Part shown: positions 43,058 through 51,830 of the stretch, in pieces
Position numbering within the stretch: the first letter of the stretch is position 1
Layout of the letters: each line of letters begins with the position of its first letter
Assembly: GCA_964352025.1 (NCBI GenBank)
Contig: CAYGPZ010000001.1
Span: forward strand, 558,001 to 622,000
Length of the DNA stretch: 64,000 nt
Direction of reading: 5' to 3'
Source: Hirschia sp964352025
Lineage (GTDB): Bacteria > Pseudomonadota > Alphaproteobacteria > Caulobacterales > Hyphomonadaceae
Notes under the pieces: generated by a model
Seen by the model: the letters and a program-made list of their open reading frames with translations, nothing else
Database searches by the model: none
What the model was told of the DNA's origin: nothing
Position numbers and translations under genes: made by a program

Positions 43058-44671
43058 GTGGCTGAAGTTGTCGAAGACGGAAAACTTGGTGGATTTCTTG
43101 GATGGGTCGAGCGAGCTGGTAATAAATTACCTGATCCCGTTGTAATATTCCTTTATCTGGGACTGGTCCTAATTGCGATTTCAGTCGCATGTGCACTCTT
43201 GGGGCTGTCCGCTTTGCACCCCACACAGCTTGATGCAGATAGTAATCCGCTTGTTGTGGCATCCCAAAGTCTACTATCTGGAGAGAATATAGCTCGATTT
43301 TGGGTGGAGATGACCACCACATTCACGCACTTTTATCCTTTAGGGTATGTGCTGGTGGTTATGCTTGGCGCAGGCGTAGCAGAGCGATCTGGATTATTTG
43401 GGGCGGCTATGCGTGCAGCATTGGGGAAAGTGCCGAAGCTTATTCTAACGCCAATGGTTGCTCTAATAGCAATGATAGCCAATCACGCGGCTGATGCGGC
43501 CTATGTTGTCATGATTCCACTTGCGGGGATTATGTTTCATTCCGTTGGCCGTCATCCAATAGCAGGAATCGCTGCTGCTTTTGCCGGTGTATCAGGTGGG
43601 TTTTCGGCAAACCTTCTTCCTGGACAATTTGATGTGCTTTTATTTGGGATAACTGAAATAGCGGTTGTCGATGCTCAATTGGACCCTAGTTGGACAATGA
43701 ATGTTGCGGGGAATTGGTGGTTTATCGCTGCACTTACTTTTATCTACCTACCTGTTGTCTGGTTTGTGACTGACAAAATTATTGAACCGCGCTTGGCTGG
43801 AACGCCTTTTTCCAATTCTTTGCAGGATGCAGATAAAAACAATGATCCATCTCGTCATCTATCTGATCAAGAAAAGGCGGGGCTTGGTCGTGCAGGTCTA
43901 GCCCTTATTGCTGTGGTCTTATTGTGGTGCGCCATGACGTTTGCGCCCGGCACGCCCTTGATCGACGAAGCAGCATGTCCTTCGGACCTTGAGGCGAGTG
44001 GCCAATGTGCTGGGGTCCAACGCTTAGCGCCATTTTTTAAGTCGTTGGTTGGTGGCTTTATGTTGCTATTCCTTGCAGCTGGATGGGCGTTTGGTTCAGC
44101 GACGGGAACAATCAAGAATCACAAAGACCTTGTTGCCATGATGTCCGAGGGCATGAAGGATATGGGCTATTATCTGGTGTTGGCGTTTGCTGCGGCCCAT
44201 TTCGTAGCGCTATTTAAATGGTCAAACTTGGGGCTGATCTTCGCCATTCATGGAGCAGCTGGCATTGAAGCTTCTGGATTGCCTCTACCCATAGCGATGG
44301 GATTGATCGTTATTCTATCTGCTTTCTTGAACCTGTTTGTGGGTTCAGGCAGCGCAAAGTGGGCGTTGCTTGCCCCAGTGCTTGTTCCAATGCTGATGCT
44401 TCTGGGTGTTAGTCCAGAGGGCGCGACGGCGATTTACCGTGTAGGAGATGGTGCAACCAATATCATCACGCCTTTGATGGTGTATTTCCCGCTCGTGCTG
44501 GTCTTTGCGCAACGTTGGAATAAAGAGTTTGGCTTAGGATCTCTCACTGCGATGATGATCCCATATTCTATCTGGATGCTCATCACGGGACTAATACTAG
44601 TCGTCGCGTGGGTGTTCCTCGGTTTCGACCTAGGGCCGGGCGCGTCTATTGCGTATGAATTACCGAAATAA
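43058..44671 (+). CDS. AbgT-family transporter
   Basis: This inner-membrane transporter family is named for p-aminobenzoyl-glutamate uptake; characterised members also export sulfonamides. The 537-residue protein has about 13 hydrophobic segments. It begins with the family-typical WVERAGNKLPDPVVIFLYL and contains SGSAKWALLAPV and RVGDGATNIITPLMVYFPL. The start is GTG 43058 with GGAG seven bases before. It ends at a hairpin and is convergent with the flagellar genes. Confidence 0.9.
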   Translation: MAEVVEDGKLGGFLGWVERAGNKLPDPVVIFLYLGLVLIAISVACALLGLSALHPTQLDADSNPLVVASQSLLSGENIARFWVEMTTTFTHFYPLGYVLVVMLGAGVAERSGLFGAAMRAALGKVPKLILTPMVALIAMIANHAADAAYVVMIPLAGIMFHSVGRHPIAGIAAAFAGVSGGFSANLLPGQFDVLLFGITEIAVVDAQLDPSWTMNVAGNWWFIAALTFIYLPVVWFVTDKIIEPRLAGTPFSNSLQDADKNNDPSRHLSDQEKAGLGRAGLALIAVVLLWCAMTFAPGTPLIDEAACPSDLEASGQCAGVQRLAPFFKSLVGGFMLLFLAAGWAFGSATGTIKNHKDLVAMMSEGMKDMGYYLVLAFAAAHFVALFKWSNLGLIFAIHGAAGIEASGLPLPIAMGLIVILSAFLNLFVGSGSAKWALLAPVLVPMLMLLGVSPEGATAIYRVGDGATNIITPLMVYFPLVLVFAQRWNKEFGLGSLTAMMIPYSIWMLITGLILVVAWVFLGFDLGPGASIAYELPK

Positions 44672-44677
44672 AGCTTC

Positions 44678-44713
44678 ACTTAACCAGTGTTGATCGACCA
44701 GCGCTGGTTAAGT
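44678..44713. other. Hairpin between convergent genes
   Basis: ACTTAACCAG / CTGGTTAAGT is a perfect 10-base stem with a 16-base loop and no T-run. A factor-independent terminator is doubtful; it may stabilise 3' ends. Confidence 0.5.
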
Positions 44714-45166
44714 CTAAACCTTCAAATTTGCTGCGATACCAGAATTTGCTGCGCTGCTCTTAGGTTGCGTGACAGCGCCTGCGCGGCCATATCCGGCTGG
44801 AGCGGCACGCGTAGAGGCAACTTCCTCTGTCATGGCGCGTACAAGGCCCTCTGTGACCTGCTTAGAGGCCGCTAGGGCATCAGCGTGGGTCTCAGTGAGT
44901 TCTGCAAACGCTTGAACCTTTGATTTAAGCTCTTCTTTCTGAGATTGCGAAGCTTCTGCCAATAGAGCGGGATTGGCGCGGATATTGGCAATCTCGATCC
45001 GGTAAGCGTGCGCTAGCTTTTCTTTTTCCGCCCAATCTTGAGAAGAAGCATCTAGACGGTTTTCTTTGTGCGCTTTTATTTCTTGGGAGACGAGCGTACT
45101 CAGGCGTTCTGTAATCGCGATTAACTGGTCTGCGCGATCTGCGCCATCATGTGCTGCTATAGCCAT
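44714..45166 (-). CDS. flbY: FlbY-like flagellar protein
   Basis: This 150-residue helical, Ala/Glu/Gln-rich protein begins with RADQLIAITERLSTLVSQEIKA and has a Gly/Pro/Ala-rich tail. Size, helical content and position after flgJ match the FlbY gene of the Caulobacter flagellar cluster, which resembles FlgN-type chaperones. I rely mostly on gene order. Its ATG lies three bases from the flgJ stop. Confidence 0.72.
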   Translation of the reverse strand: MAIAAHDGADRADQLIAITERLSTLVSQEIKAHKENRLDASSQDWAEKEKLAHAYRIEIANIRANPALLAEASQSQKEELKSKVQAFAELTETHADALAASKQVTEGLVRAMTEEVASTRAAPAGYGRAGAVTQPKSSAANSGIAANLKV

Positions 45167-45169
45167 TGA

Positions 45170-45484
45170 TTATTCCTCCAGTCCCTGCATCCGTAGAATT
45201 TCTGTCAGGACTTTATCGGCAATACCGACACCGCCATTTGCGGACAATGATTTGGCATATTCCTGGGTCAACATCGGACGAAACGCATCCTCTGCCTGTC
45301 CGCCACCAAATGGTCCATCTGATTTGATCTGATTGAAAATGGGTTGAAGCATTTCTGATAAGAACATGCTTTCAAACTCTTGCGCCATTTCTTCGGCTTT
45401 TTCACGTGTCTGTGCTTCGGTAAAACGGAAGTCACGTGAAATGCCCATAGCGTTTAAGGCACCAATATCGACTGGGTTTGACAT
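45170..45484 (-). CDS. flgJ: Flagellar rod-binding protein, FlgJ N-terminal type
   Basis: This 104-residue protein corresponds to the rod-binding N-terminal half of FlgJ; the muramidase half found in Salmonella FlgJ is absent, as in other alphaproteobacteria (CheL form). The conserved segment is EMAQEFESMFLSEMLQPI. It probably caps the rod during assembly in the periplasm. It lies one base from flgI. Confidence 0.88.
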   Translation of the reverse strand: MSNPVDIGALNAMGISRDFRFTEAQTREKAEEMAQEFESMFLSEMLQPIFNQIKSDGPFGGGQAEDAFRPMLTQEYAKSLSANGGVGIADKVLTEILRMQGLEE

Positions 45485-45485
45485 A

Positions 45486-46595
45486 TTACATCACCTCGAT
45501 ATCAGCTTGCAGGGCACCTGATGCTTTAAGCGCCTGTAAAATAGAAATCATATCACGCGGGCTAACGCCGAGTGCATTTAGGCCGTTCACAAGATCATTG
45601 AGCGGCACACTTCCGCCTATCAATGCAAGGTCTGCCACATCTTCATTTGCGGCTATTTCCGTTTGTGGCACGACAACTGTTTCTCCATCGCCAAAAGCAT
45701 TGGGTTGAGAGACTGCTGGTTGCTCAGAAACTGATATTGTCAGATTTCCTTGAGCGATCGCCACTTGAGATACACGGACATTTTCGCCCATGACGATAAT
45801 ACCCGTTGTCTCATTGATGATGATGCGAGCTGGTTGGTCTGGTTCGACTTCCAGACGTTCAATCTCAGCAAGTAGGTTGGACATCCCGCCTTGGAAATTG
45901 AGTGGGCGGTTAAGCGCTACAGTTGCTGGATCGGTCGCTATCGCGGCTGTTGTACCAAGATATGAGTTGATAACGCTTGAAATACGCGTCGCTGTCGTAA
46001 AATCAGGATTGCGCAAAGACAAGCGAAGTTTGTTTTGGTTGTTAAGCGCGTAGGGGACTTCCAATTCGACAAGCGCTCCATTGGGGATGCGCCCATTTGT
46101 TGGCACGTTGCGCACAAGAGCAGATCCAGAATCACCACCAGCGGCAAATCCACCTACAGCAACCGATCCTTGGCCAACAGCGTAGACTTCTCCATTTGCG
46201 CCCATAAGCGGTGTGACCAATAATGTGCCACCTTCAAGGCTATTGGCATCACCCATGGCCGAAACTGTTATATCAATGCGTGATCCCGCAGTCGCGAAAG
46301 CAGGCAAGCTAGCTGTGACCATGACGGCGGCAACGTTTTTTGTGTTGAGCGTTTCTTCTCGAGTGTTCACGCCCAAACGTTCCAGCATGGCCTCAAGGCT
46401 TTGGCGTGTCATAGGAGAGTTACGTAAGCTATCTCCTGAACCGTTGAGACCGACGACGATTCCATAACCGATGAGTTGGTTGTCACGTACGCCCTCAATA
46501 TCGACAATATCTTTCAGACGAGAGCCGGCGTGCGCTGCAACTGATGTGAAGACAGAAGCGGTAAGAAGAATTAGAGCGCAAAAAATGCGGATCAT
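45486..46595 (-). CDS. flgI: Flagellar P-ring protein FlgI
   Basis: FlgI forms the ring around the rod in the peptidoglycan layer. The 369-residue precursor has a Sec signal (MIRIFCALILLTASVFTSVA, cleavage after AHA). Mature motifs are IEGVRDNQLIGYGIVVGLNGSGD and LNTKNVAAVMVTASLP. ATG 46595 (AGGA about seven bases before) puts the signal at the N-terminus, so I rejected the 20-codon extension. It is divergent from fliX across 199 bases containing CtrA-type sites. The operon order is flgI-flgJ-flbY. Confidence 0.95.
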   Translation of the reverse strand: MIRIFCALILLTASVFTSVAAHAGSRLKDIVDIEGVRDNQLIGYGIVVGLNGSGDSLRNSPMTRQSLEAMLERLGVNTREETLNTKNVAAVMVTASLPAFATAGSRIDITVSAMGDANSLEGGTLLVTPLMGANGEVYAVGQGSVAVGGFAAGGDSGSALVRNVPTNGRIPNGALVELEVPYALNNQNKLRLSLRNPDFTTATRISSVINSYLGTTAAIATDPATVALNRPLNFQGGMSNLLAEIERLEVEPDQPARIIINETTGIIVMGENVRVSQVAIAQGNLTISVSEQPAVSQPNAFGDGETVVVPQTEIAANEDVADLALIGGSVPLNDLVNGLNALGVSPRDMISILQALKASGALQADIEVM

Positions 46596-46725
46596 TGTTT
46601 CGTCCTGTACGGTGCATATGTGTTCAAGGTCTCGCAACTGAGCCAGAATGAGCACATAGAATTGCTTGTTTGGAAGCTATTTTCACCTCTAACCCAAAAC
46701 AAACACTTAATTTTCTAGAAATTTT

Positions 46726-46752
46726 TTAAGTTACCATTAGGAACACGTTAAC
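46726..46752. promoter_or_regulatory. Tandem CtrA-type half-sites between flgI and fliX
   Basis: TTAA-GTTACCA-TTAG-GAACACG-TTAAC gives three half-sites at exact 11-base spacing, so two overlapping TTAA-N7-TTAA-like sites share the middle half. Each has one mismatch. It lies 43-69 bases before the fliX ATG. CtrA control of class II flagellar genes including fliX is established in Caulobacter. Confidence 0.6.
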
Positions 46753-46794
46753 ACTTTGGTAGGATTCTAAAGCTCTTCACGGGAGCACCTTTTT

Positions 46795-47244
46795 ATGCGC
46801 GTTTCACGTCCGACATCTGGCAAGCCAATGAGTGGTGTATCCAAGGCTAAACCGTCTTCAGATACGAGCTTTTCAAATCTTGTTTCCGGTTCAAATTCAA
46901 ATACTTCTGCCGATCAAGCGGCTTCTAGTGCTGCAACTGGTGGTGTCGCGGGAGTAGGCGGCGTCGATTCCATTATGGCGCTTCAAGGAATGGATACGTC
47001 CACCGAAGGACGAAGCAAGGCGTTACGCAAAGGTCGCCGTATGCTGGATGCATTGGATAAACTTCAATTGTCAGTTTTAAATGGTCAAACATCACAAGCT
47101 CATTTGGGACTTTTGCAACGTGCACTTGAAGAAGCGCGCGAAGAATCAGGTGATGATGGCCTAGATGATGCATTAGGACATATCGAGGTGCGAACGGCTG
47201 TTGAAATTGCCAAGCTGGAACGCCGAAAAAAAGAAGTACGCTAA
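46795..47244 (+). CDS. fliX: Flagellar assembly regulator FliX
   Basis: FliX couples early basal-body assembly to the sigma54 activator FlbD in Caulobacter-type flagellar regulation. The 149-residue protein has a low-complexity Ser/Gly/Ala N-terminus, then GRSKALRKGRRMLDALDKLQL and a helical C-terminus with HIEVRTAVEIAKLERR, all family-typical. GGAG nine bases before the ATG fits. It is divergent from flgI and followed by dksA. Confidence 0.92.
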   Translation: MRVSRPTSGKPMSGVSKAKPSSDTSFSNLVSGSNSNTSADQAASSAATGGVAGVGGVDSIMALQGMDTSTEGRSKALRKGRRMLDALDKLQLSVLNGQTSQAHLGLLQRALEEAREESGDDGLDDALGHIEVRTAVEIAKLERRKKEVR

Positions 47245-47380
47245 CAATCACTTATGGTTGATAAAAAGTGCTCGCTTTCGGTATTGTGGCACAGCCAAAT
47301 GTTCGCTATACGATCCGTGCCTGAAGGAGGCCACTTAGTTGATTCTAAGGGGACAAGGGCAAGAATTAGGAGTGTGACGA

Positions 47381-47794
47381 ATGAGCGTAAGTCTTGACGA
47401 GTACACACCGTCAGAAAATGAAGAGTATATGTGCGAGCGCCAGAAAGCTTTTTTTAAAGCGAAATTGGAAGCTTGGAAAAAAGATATTCTGGACGGTACG
47501 AAAGAAACAATTGAAACTATGCGGGAAGATGCTTCCAATCTGCCAGACTTGGTGGATCGTGCATCAAACGAAGCAGACCGAGCATTAGAACTTAGAACCC
47601 GCGACCGGCAACGGAAACTGGTCTCTAAAATTGATTCAGCATTACGACGTATTGAATCAGATGAATACGGATTTTGTGAAGACACTGGAGAGCCAATTGG
47701 ACTCGGGCGATTGAACGCACGTCCAACGGCGACTTTATGTCTTGAAGCTCAAGAGCGTCACGAAAGAAAAGAAAAAACAATCAGAGACGATTGA
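47381..47794 (+). CDS. dksA: RNA-polymerase-binding factor DksA
   Basis: DksA enters the RNA polymerase secondary channel and, with ppGpp, adjusts initiation. The 137-residue protein has a helical coiled-coil region and a C-terminal zinc-finger-like motif in which the four positions are C99, T102, C120 and A123 (FCEDTGEPI...TLCLEAQ). This two-Cys C-T-C-A pattern is known for alphaproteobacterial DksA. AGGAG lies before the ATG. Confidence 0.93.
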   Translation: MSVSLDEYTPSENEEYMCERQKAFFKAKLEAWKKDILDGTKETIETMREDASNLPDLVDRASNEADRALELRTRDRQRKLVSKIDSALRRIESDEYGFCEDTGEPIGLGRLNARPTATLCLEAQERHERKEKTIRDD

Positions 47795-47821
47795 TGTAGG
47801 TCTCTGATATATACAAATTAC

Positions 47822-47853
47822 AAAGGCAGCTTCTTAGAGGCTGCCTTTTTTAT
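47822..47853 (+). terminator. dksA terminator
   Basis: AAAGGCAGC / GCTGCCTTT stem and a T-run. Confidence 0.88.
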
Positions 47854-47956
47854 TGTCTGGTAGATTGCTTCAAAGCATGGGCCTCATCGGGAATAGCTGG
47901 AGCGGTAGAGAAAAATACGGACAAGATAATGGATGTACAAAGTTGGGCTGCAAATA

Positions 47957-47991
47957 AAAACGGCAGCTCCATGTATTGGAACTGCCGTTTC
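47957..47991 (-). terminator. icd terminator
   Basis: AAACGGCAGCTCC / GGAACTGCCGTTT stem with one mismatch; on the minus strand the A-run at 47955-47960 becomes the T-tract. Confidence 0.8.
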
Positions 47992-48014
47992 TGATTTTAT
48001 GCGTGATGAAGAGC

Positions 48015-49241
48015 TTAGCTAGAAACTTTACTCATTGCATCTTGGAAGTTAGCTGCAACTTTGTCGATAAAGCCTTCAGTTGTCAGCCATGATTGCTCTG
48101 CACCAACCAATAGCGCCAAGTCTTTTGTCATGTGACCTGATTCAACAGTTGAGATAACTGTGTCTTCAAGAAGCTGGGCAAAATCCATAACTTTCTGGTT
48201 TCCGTCCATGCGACCACGGTGGCCAATACCACGTGACCAAGCAAAGATAGAAGCGATTGAGTTTGTTGATGTAGCTTCACCACGCTGGTGAGCGCGGTAG
48301 TGACGTGTCACTGTTCCGTGAGCAGCTTCAGCTTCAACTGTGTTACCATCTGGAGTCATAAGAACAGATGTCATGAGGCCAAGTGAACCATAACCTTGAG
48401 CAACTGTGTCTGATTGCACGTCACCATCATAGTTTTTACATGCCCAAACATATCCACCAGACCATTTCATGGCTGCAGCAACCATGTCATCGATCAAGCG
48501 GTGCTCGTATGTGCCACCAAATTCTGCGAATTTGTCAGCAAATTCGTTGTCGAATACTTCTTGGAAGATGTCTTTAAAACGACCATCATATTTTTTCATG
48601 ATTGTGTTTTTAGTCGACAAGTATACAGGCCATTTGCGTTGCAGACCGTAATTCATTGAAGCGCGCGCGAAGTCACGGATAGAATCGTCAAGGTTGTACA
48701 TACCCATGGCGATACCAGCTTCAGGGAAATCGTAGATTTCTTTCTCGATTGTCTCGCCGCCATCAGAAGCTTCCCACTTCATCGTTAGCTTACCTTTACC
48801 AGGCACGAGGAAGTCTGTTGCACGGTATTGGTCACCAAATGCGTGACGACCGATAACAACAGGTTTTGTCCAACCAGGAACCAGACGAGGAACGTTTTGA
48901 ATAACGATTGGCTCGCGGAAAACAACACCACCAAGAATGTTACGGATTGTTCCGTTTGGCGAGCGCCACATTTGCTTAAGACCAAACTCTTCAACACGGC
49001 CTTCATCAGGTGTAATCGTCGCACATTTTACAGCAACACCGTATTTCTTAGTTGCTTCAGCAGCATCTACAGTGATCTGGTCATCTGTTTCGTCACGTTT
49101 TTCAACTGAAAGGTCGAAATATTTAAGGTCGATGTCTAGGTAAGGAAGGATAAGACGCTCTTTGATCATCGCCCAGATGATGCGAGTCATTTCATCACCA
49201 TCCATCTCAACGATTGGGTTGTCTACCTTAATCACGGCCAT
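48015..49241 (-). CDS. icd: NADP-dependent isocitrate dehydrogenase
   Basis: This tricarboxylic-acid-cycle enzyme converts isocitrate to 2-oxoglutarate and NADPH. The 408-residue protein is the homodimeric, eukaryote-like subfamily (type II) common in alphaproteobacteria: it begins IKVDNPIVEMDGDEMTRIIW, has the substrate loop SPNGTIRN and the metal site DGDVQSDTVAQGYGSLG. The AAHGTVTRHYR stretch is present. AGGATAACAGC precedes the ATG. It is monocistronic. Confidence 0.96.
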   Translation of the reverse strand: MAVIKVDNPIVEMDGDEMTRIIWAMIKERLILPYLDIDLKYFDLSVEKRDETDDQITVDAAEATKKYGVAVKCATITPDEGRVEEFGLKQMWRSPNGTIRNILGGVVFREPIVIQNVPRLVPGWTKPVVIGRHAFGDQYRATDFLVPGKGKLTMKWEASDGGETIEKEIYDFPEAGIAMGMYNLDDSIRDFARASMNYGLQRKWPVYLSTKNTIMKKYDGRFKDIFQEVFDNEFADKFAEFGGTYEHRLIDDMVAAAMKWSGGYVWACKNYDGDVQSDTVAQGYGSLGLMTSVLMTPDGNTVEAEAAHGTVTRHYRAHQRGEATSTNSIASIFAWSRGIGHRGRMDGNQKVMDFAQLLEDTVISTVESGHMTKDLALLVGAEQSWLTTEGFIDKVAANFQDAMSKVSS

Positions 49242-49430
49242 GCTGTTATCCTTCTGTCTATGTGTCTGGAGAGATGGGTAATCACTCCAATGGCATTATT
49301 TGCGCTTTGCTATAGCAGAGCAAACACACCCGTCAAAGGAGAAGTGCTAAACTTGTGAAAAAGTAGGGCTATTGATTGAGGATTAATGGCATTTTGCGCG
49401 TTTTGAATAGCGATCATGTTACATTTGTAG

Positions 49431-49460
49431 TTGACATTTATTGAAAAACAATAATATGTA
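49431..49460 (+). promoter_or_regulatory. TTGACA promoter with TATTG-AAAAA-CAATA operator-like dyad
   Basis: A consensus -35 TTGACA at 49431-49436 is followed after two bases by the perfect palindrome TATTG-AAAAA-CAATA (49439-49453), which fills the spacer. A -10-like TAATAT or TATGTA overlaps its right edge at 49452-49460. The same layout recurs at 62959. Confidence 0.6.
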
Positions 49461-49496
49461 GAGCGAAATCATTTTCCATTGAACGGAGATTTTCGA

Positions 49497-50513
49497 ATGA
49501 CGCGCTTGATGAATACAGTTTTCGGAGTGGTAACGAGTGTTTTTGTTCTGCAGGCATGTTCTGCAGATGCTGATCCCCAGACGAATGCGGAAGCGGTTAA
49601 ACAGGCATCTGACTCAGGGCAGACCTTAGATGGTGTCGTCAACATTCGAGATTTCATTGGAAGAGTAACCATCGAAACGGGGGCGGGCTTGAAATATGAT
49701 GCTGTTCTCATTCCTGGAAAAGTTGTTGACGAAGGCAAGTTAGAAAGCCCTGACATCGAAATTTCTGCAAATGGTATCACCGTCCAGGGAGAGAATGATG
49801 TTTCACTCAAACAATGCCGCAAAAGTGACGATGGTAAATATAAGCTAGAACTTAAAGGTGATGTTTTACGTCCATTGGATGACTTCCCGACTTTGGAAAT
49901 TACAATGCCTAATACTGCAAGCCTCGACCTTGAGCTTCATAGCGGGATTGCCGAAATCGGTGATGTAAATTCAACGTCGGTGGCGGTGAACGGATGTGGA
50001 GACGTCTTTTTGCAAGATGTCACAAATCATTTTGTCGGAACCATAAATGGAAGCGGTGATATCGAAGCTGAAGACCTTGGCAATGCCGCTATTAATATCA
50101 ATGGATCTGGAGACGTGATGGTTGCCAATGTAGGCGGTAAAGCTGTTCTGGAAGTTCGTGGGTCCGGCGATATTGAGTTAGACGATATTACAGGTGCTTT
50201 CTACGCAAGCATAAAAGGCTCCGGTGATATAAGTGCGGAAAGTGCCAATGATACTGCAATTATACAAGTCTATGGATCTGGAGATATTGGTGTCGGCGGA
50301 GGGCGTTTCTCGACAGTTGATATTGGTATTAAGGGATCGGGCGATGTTGACCTTGATGCAGAAATTGATCAGATGAATATTCATATCGCTGGTTCAGGTG
50401 ATGTATCCGTTGATAAACTAAATGGGACACTCACTGGTCGTTTGGATGGTTCAGGTGATTTGAGTGTTGATGGCGAAAACATTGTTTATAAAAACGGTCG
50501 CTGGATACGATAA
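49497..50513 (+). CDS. Lipoprotein with nine-fold GSGD repeat (GIN/DUF2807-type)
   Basis: This 338-residue envelope protein starts MTRLMNTVFGVVTS and has a lipobox around LQAC (Cys near 18). After a beta-rich region of about 150 residues there are nine copies of a G-[SC]-G-D motif (one GCGD, eight GSGD) spaced 17-21 residues, the hallmark of DUF2807 adhesin-head-like domains predicted to form a right-handed beta helix. It may bind surfaces or polymers; this is inference. ATG 49497 follows GGAG by eight bases. It is driven by the TTGACA promoter with the operator dyad. Confidence 0.85.
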   Translation: MTRLMNTVFGVVTSVFVLQACSADADPQTNAEAVKQASDSGQTLDGVVNIRDFIGRVTIETGAGLKYDAVLIPGKVVDEGKLESPDIEISANGITVQGENDVSLKQCRKSDDGKYKLELKGDVLRPLDDFPTLEITMPNTASLDLELHSGIAEIGDVNSTSVAVNGCGDVFLQDVTNHFVGTINGSGDIEAEDLGNAAININGSGDVMVANVGGKAVLEVRGSGDIELDDITGAFYASIKGSGDISAESANDTAIIQVYGSGDIGVGGGRFSTVDIGIKGSGDVDLDAEIDQMNIHIAGSGDVSVDKLNGTLTGRLDGSGDLSVDGENIVYKNGRWIR

Positions 50514-50549
50514 TTGCGGACTTAAAAAGCACTTCAAGGAAAAGTATTG

Positions 50550-51173
50550 ATGGTAAGCTCAAGCAGGTTTTGGGATAAGTTGGCTGAGAAATATTCAAAG
50601 CAGCCAATTAAAGATATAGATGCCTATGAAGCTGCTCTAGCGAGAACAAAGTCCTATCTTTCAGATGAATATCGTGCACTTGAAATAGGGTGTGGAACCG
50701 GCTCTACGGCTGTCTTGCTTTCTGGGCATGTCAAGCAATTGGTCGCGACCGATATATCTAAAAACATGATTGATATCGGTATCCAGAAAGCAAAAGACAA
50801 AAACATATCAAACATCGATTTCTTACAGGCTGAAGTTTTTGACGACAGACTCGCACCGCAATCATTTGATGTGATTTTGGCGCATAATATTTTGCACCTT
50901 CTTGAAGACCTACCTCACGCTATGGAGAGGCTGTCTGAATTATTGAAGCCGGGCGGTTTGCTAATCAGTAAGACACCATGCCTTGGCGAAAATAGCTCCA
51001 TGCTAAAAGTCGCGGTCATTATTATGAAAATGCTGGGCAAAGCTCCCTATGTTGGCTTCGTCAAAGGAAAAGAGCTTGAACACCTCATGTTGGAGAAGGG
51101 CTTTACCGTTGTCGAAAAAGGTCAATATCCGGAAAAATCACATAGTCATTATTTTGTTGTAAAAAACGGATAA
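50550..51173 (+). CDS. Class I SAM-dependent methyltransferase
   Basis: This 207-residue cytoplasmic methyltransferase has motif I ALEIGCGTGSTA near residue 46, ATDISKNMIDIG (motif post I), and LAHNILHLLEDLP with KPGGLLISKTP (motifs III-IV), in a Methyltransf_11-type fold. The substrate is unknown. It lies 36 bases after the GIN-domain gene on the same strand; AAGGAA precedes the ATG. A hairpin terminator follows. Confidence 0.87.
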   Translation: MVSSSRFWDKLAEKYSKQPIKDIDAYEAALARTKSYLSDEYRALEIGCGTGSTAVLLSGHVKQLVATDISKNMIDIGIQKAKDKNISNIDFLQAEVFDDRLAPQSFDVILAHNILHLLEDLPHAMERLSELLKPGGLLISKTPCLGENSSMLKVAVIIMKMLGKAPYVGFVKGKELEHLMLEKGFTVVEKGQYPEKSHSHYFVVKNG

Positions 51174-51236
51174 GGTCCCGTATACGTCAGCTTTGGGGGA
51201 CGTAAGCTATATATTTTAAAGCAATTTATCCTTGAC

Positions 51237-51268
51237 GAGGGCAGCCTGAAAATGGTTGCCCTTTAGTT
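51237..51268. terminator. Terminator between convergent genes
   Basis: GAGGGCAGCC / GGTTGCCCTTT stem with wobble pairs and TTTAGTTTT. It overlaps the stop of the convergent lipoprotein gene. Confidence 0.7.
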
Positions 51269-51739
51269 TTGGTTAGCTGGTGGTTCAGGTCGATTGAGCT
51301 TGCTCGATAGGTGTGGAATATAGGTCATTGATATCTCATCTTTTGAACCTTCGATTAGCAGTGAAGATTTTCCGATATTCGCTAGTGATTTGATACTCAA
51401 AGACGTCTCTATAATTGAAGCATCAAAGCAAGCAGCTGCGCGCTTTGCAACTTCTTTGGGCGACCAATAGTGAGTTGGTTGGGCTATTGCCTGATACTCG
51501 TCAGCAGCGAGATGTTGATATTCTTCTTGAGTTATCATCGGCCAATAAAAATGAATGACTTCAGAACTTTTAGGCGGTGATAGAAGTCTTATTGTATGGG
51601 CTGACACTTCATCACCTTCAGCTTTTAAAACCCAATTTTCAATTCCCTGGCAATTGTGTTTTTGCAAAGCTTGTTGATTTAGGACGTGCGAACAAGCACT
51701 TACACAAAAAATTGAGCTTATAACTAAAAAAAGTCTCAA
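51263..51739 (-). CDS. Predicted lipoprotein, unknown function
   Basis: This 158-residue protein starts MRLFLVISSIFCVSACSH, a short lipoprotein signal with the lipidated Cys at about residue 16. Three more Cys follow in the mature part. No domain is recognised. Its promoter lies in the 91-base divergent gap with trmJ. The gene ends inside the terminator of the methyltransferase gene. Confidence 0.68.
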   Translation of the reverse strand: MRLFLVISSIFCVSACSHVLNQQALQKHNCQGIENWVLKAEGDEVSAHTIRLLSPPKSSEVIHFYWPMITQEEYQHLAADEYQAIAQPTHYWSPKEVAKRAAACFDASIIETSLSIKSLANIGKSSLLIEGSKDEISMTYIPHLSSKLNRPEPPANQN

Positions 51740-51830
51740 ATCTTATTTCCCCCAGAAAGCTCATTCTCATTGCTCCAATTTAGCCTAACATTGCTTGACG
51801 TATTACAACAGTTATGGCCTCTGTTTTGCC

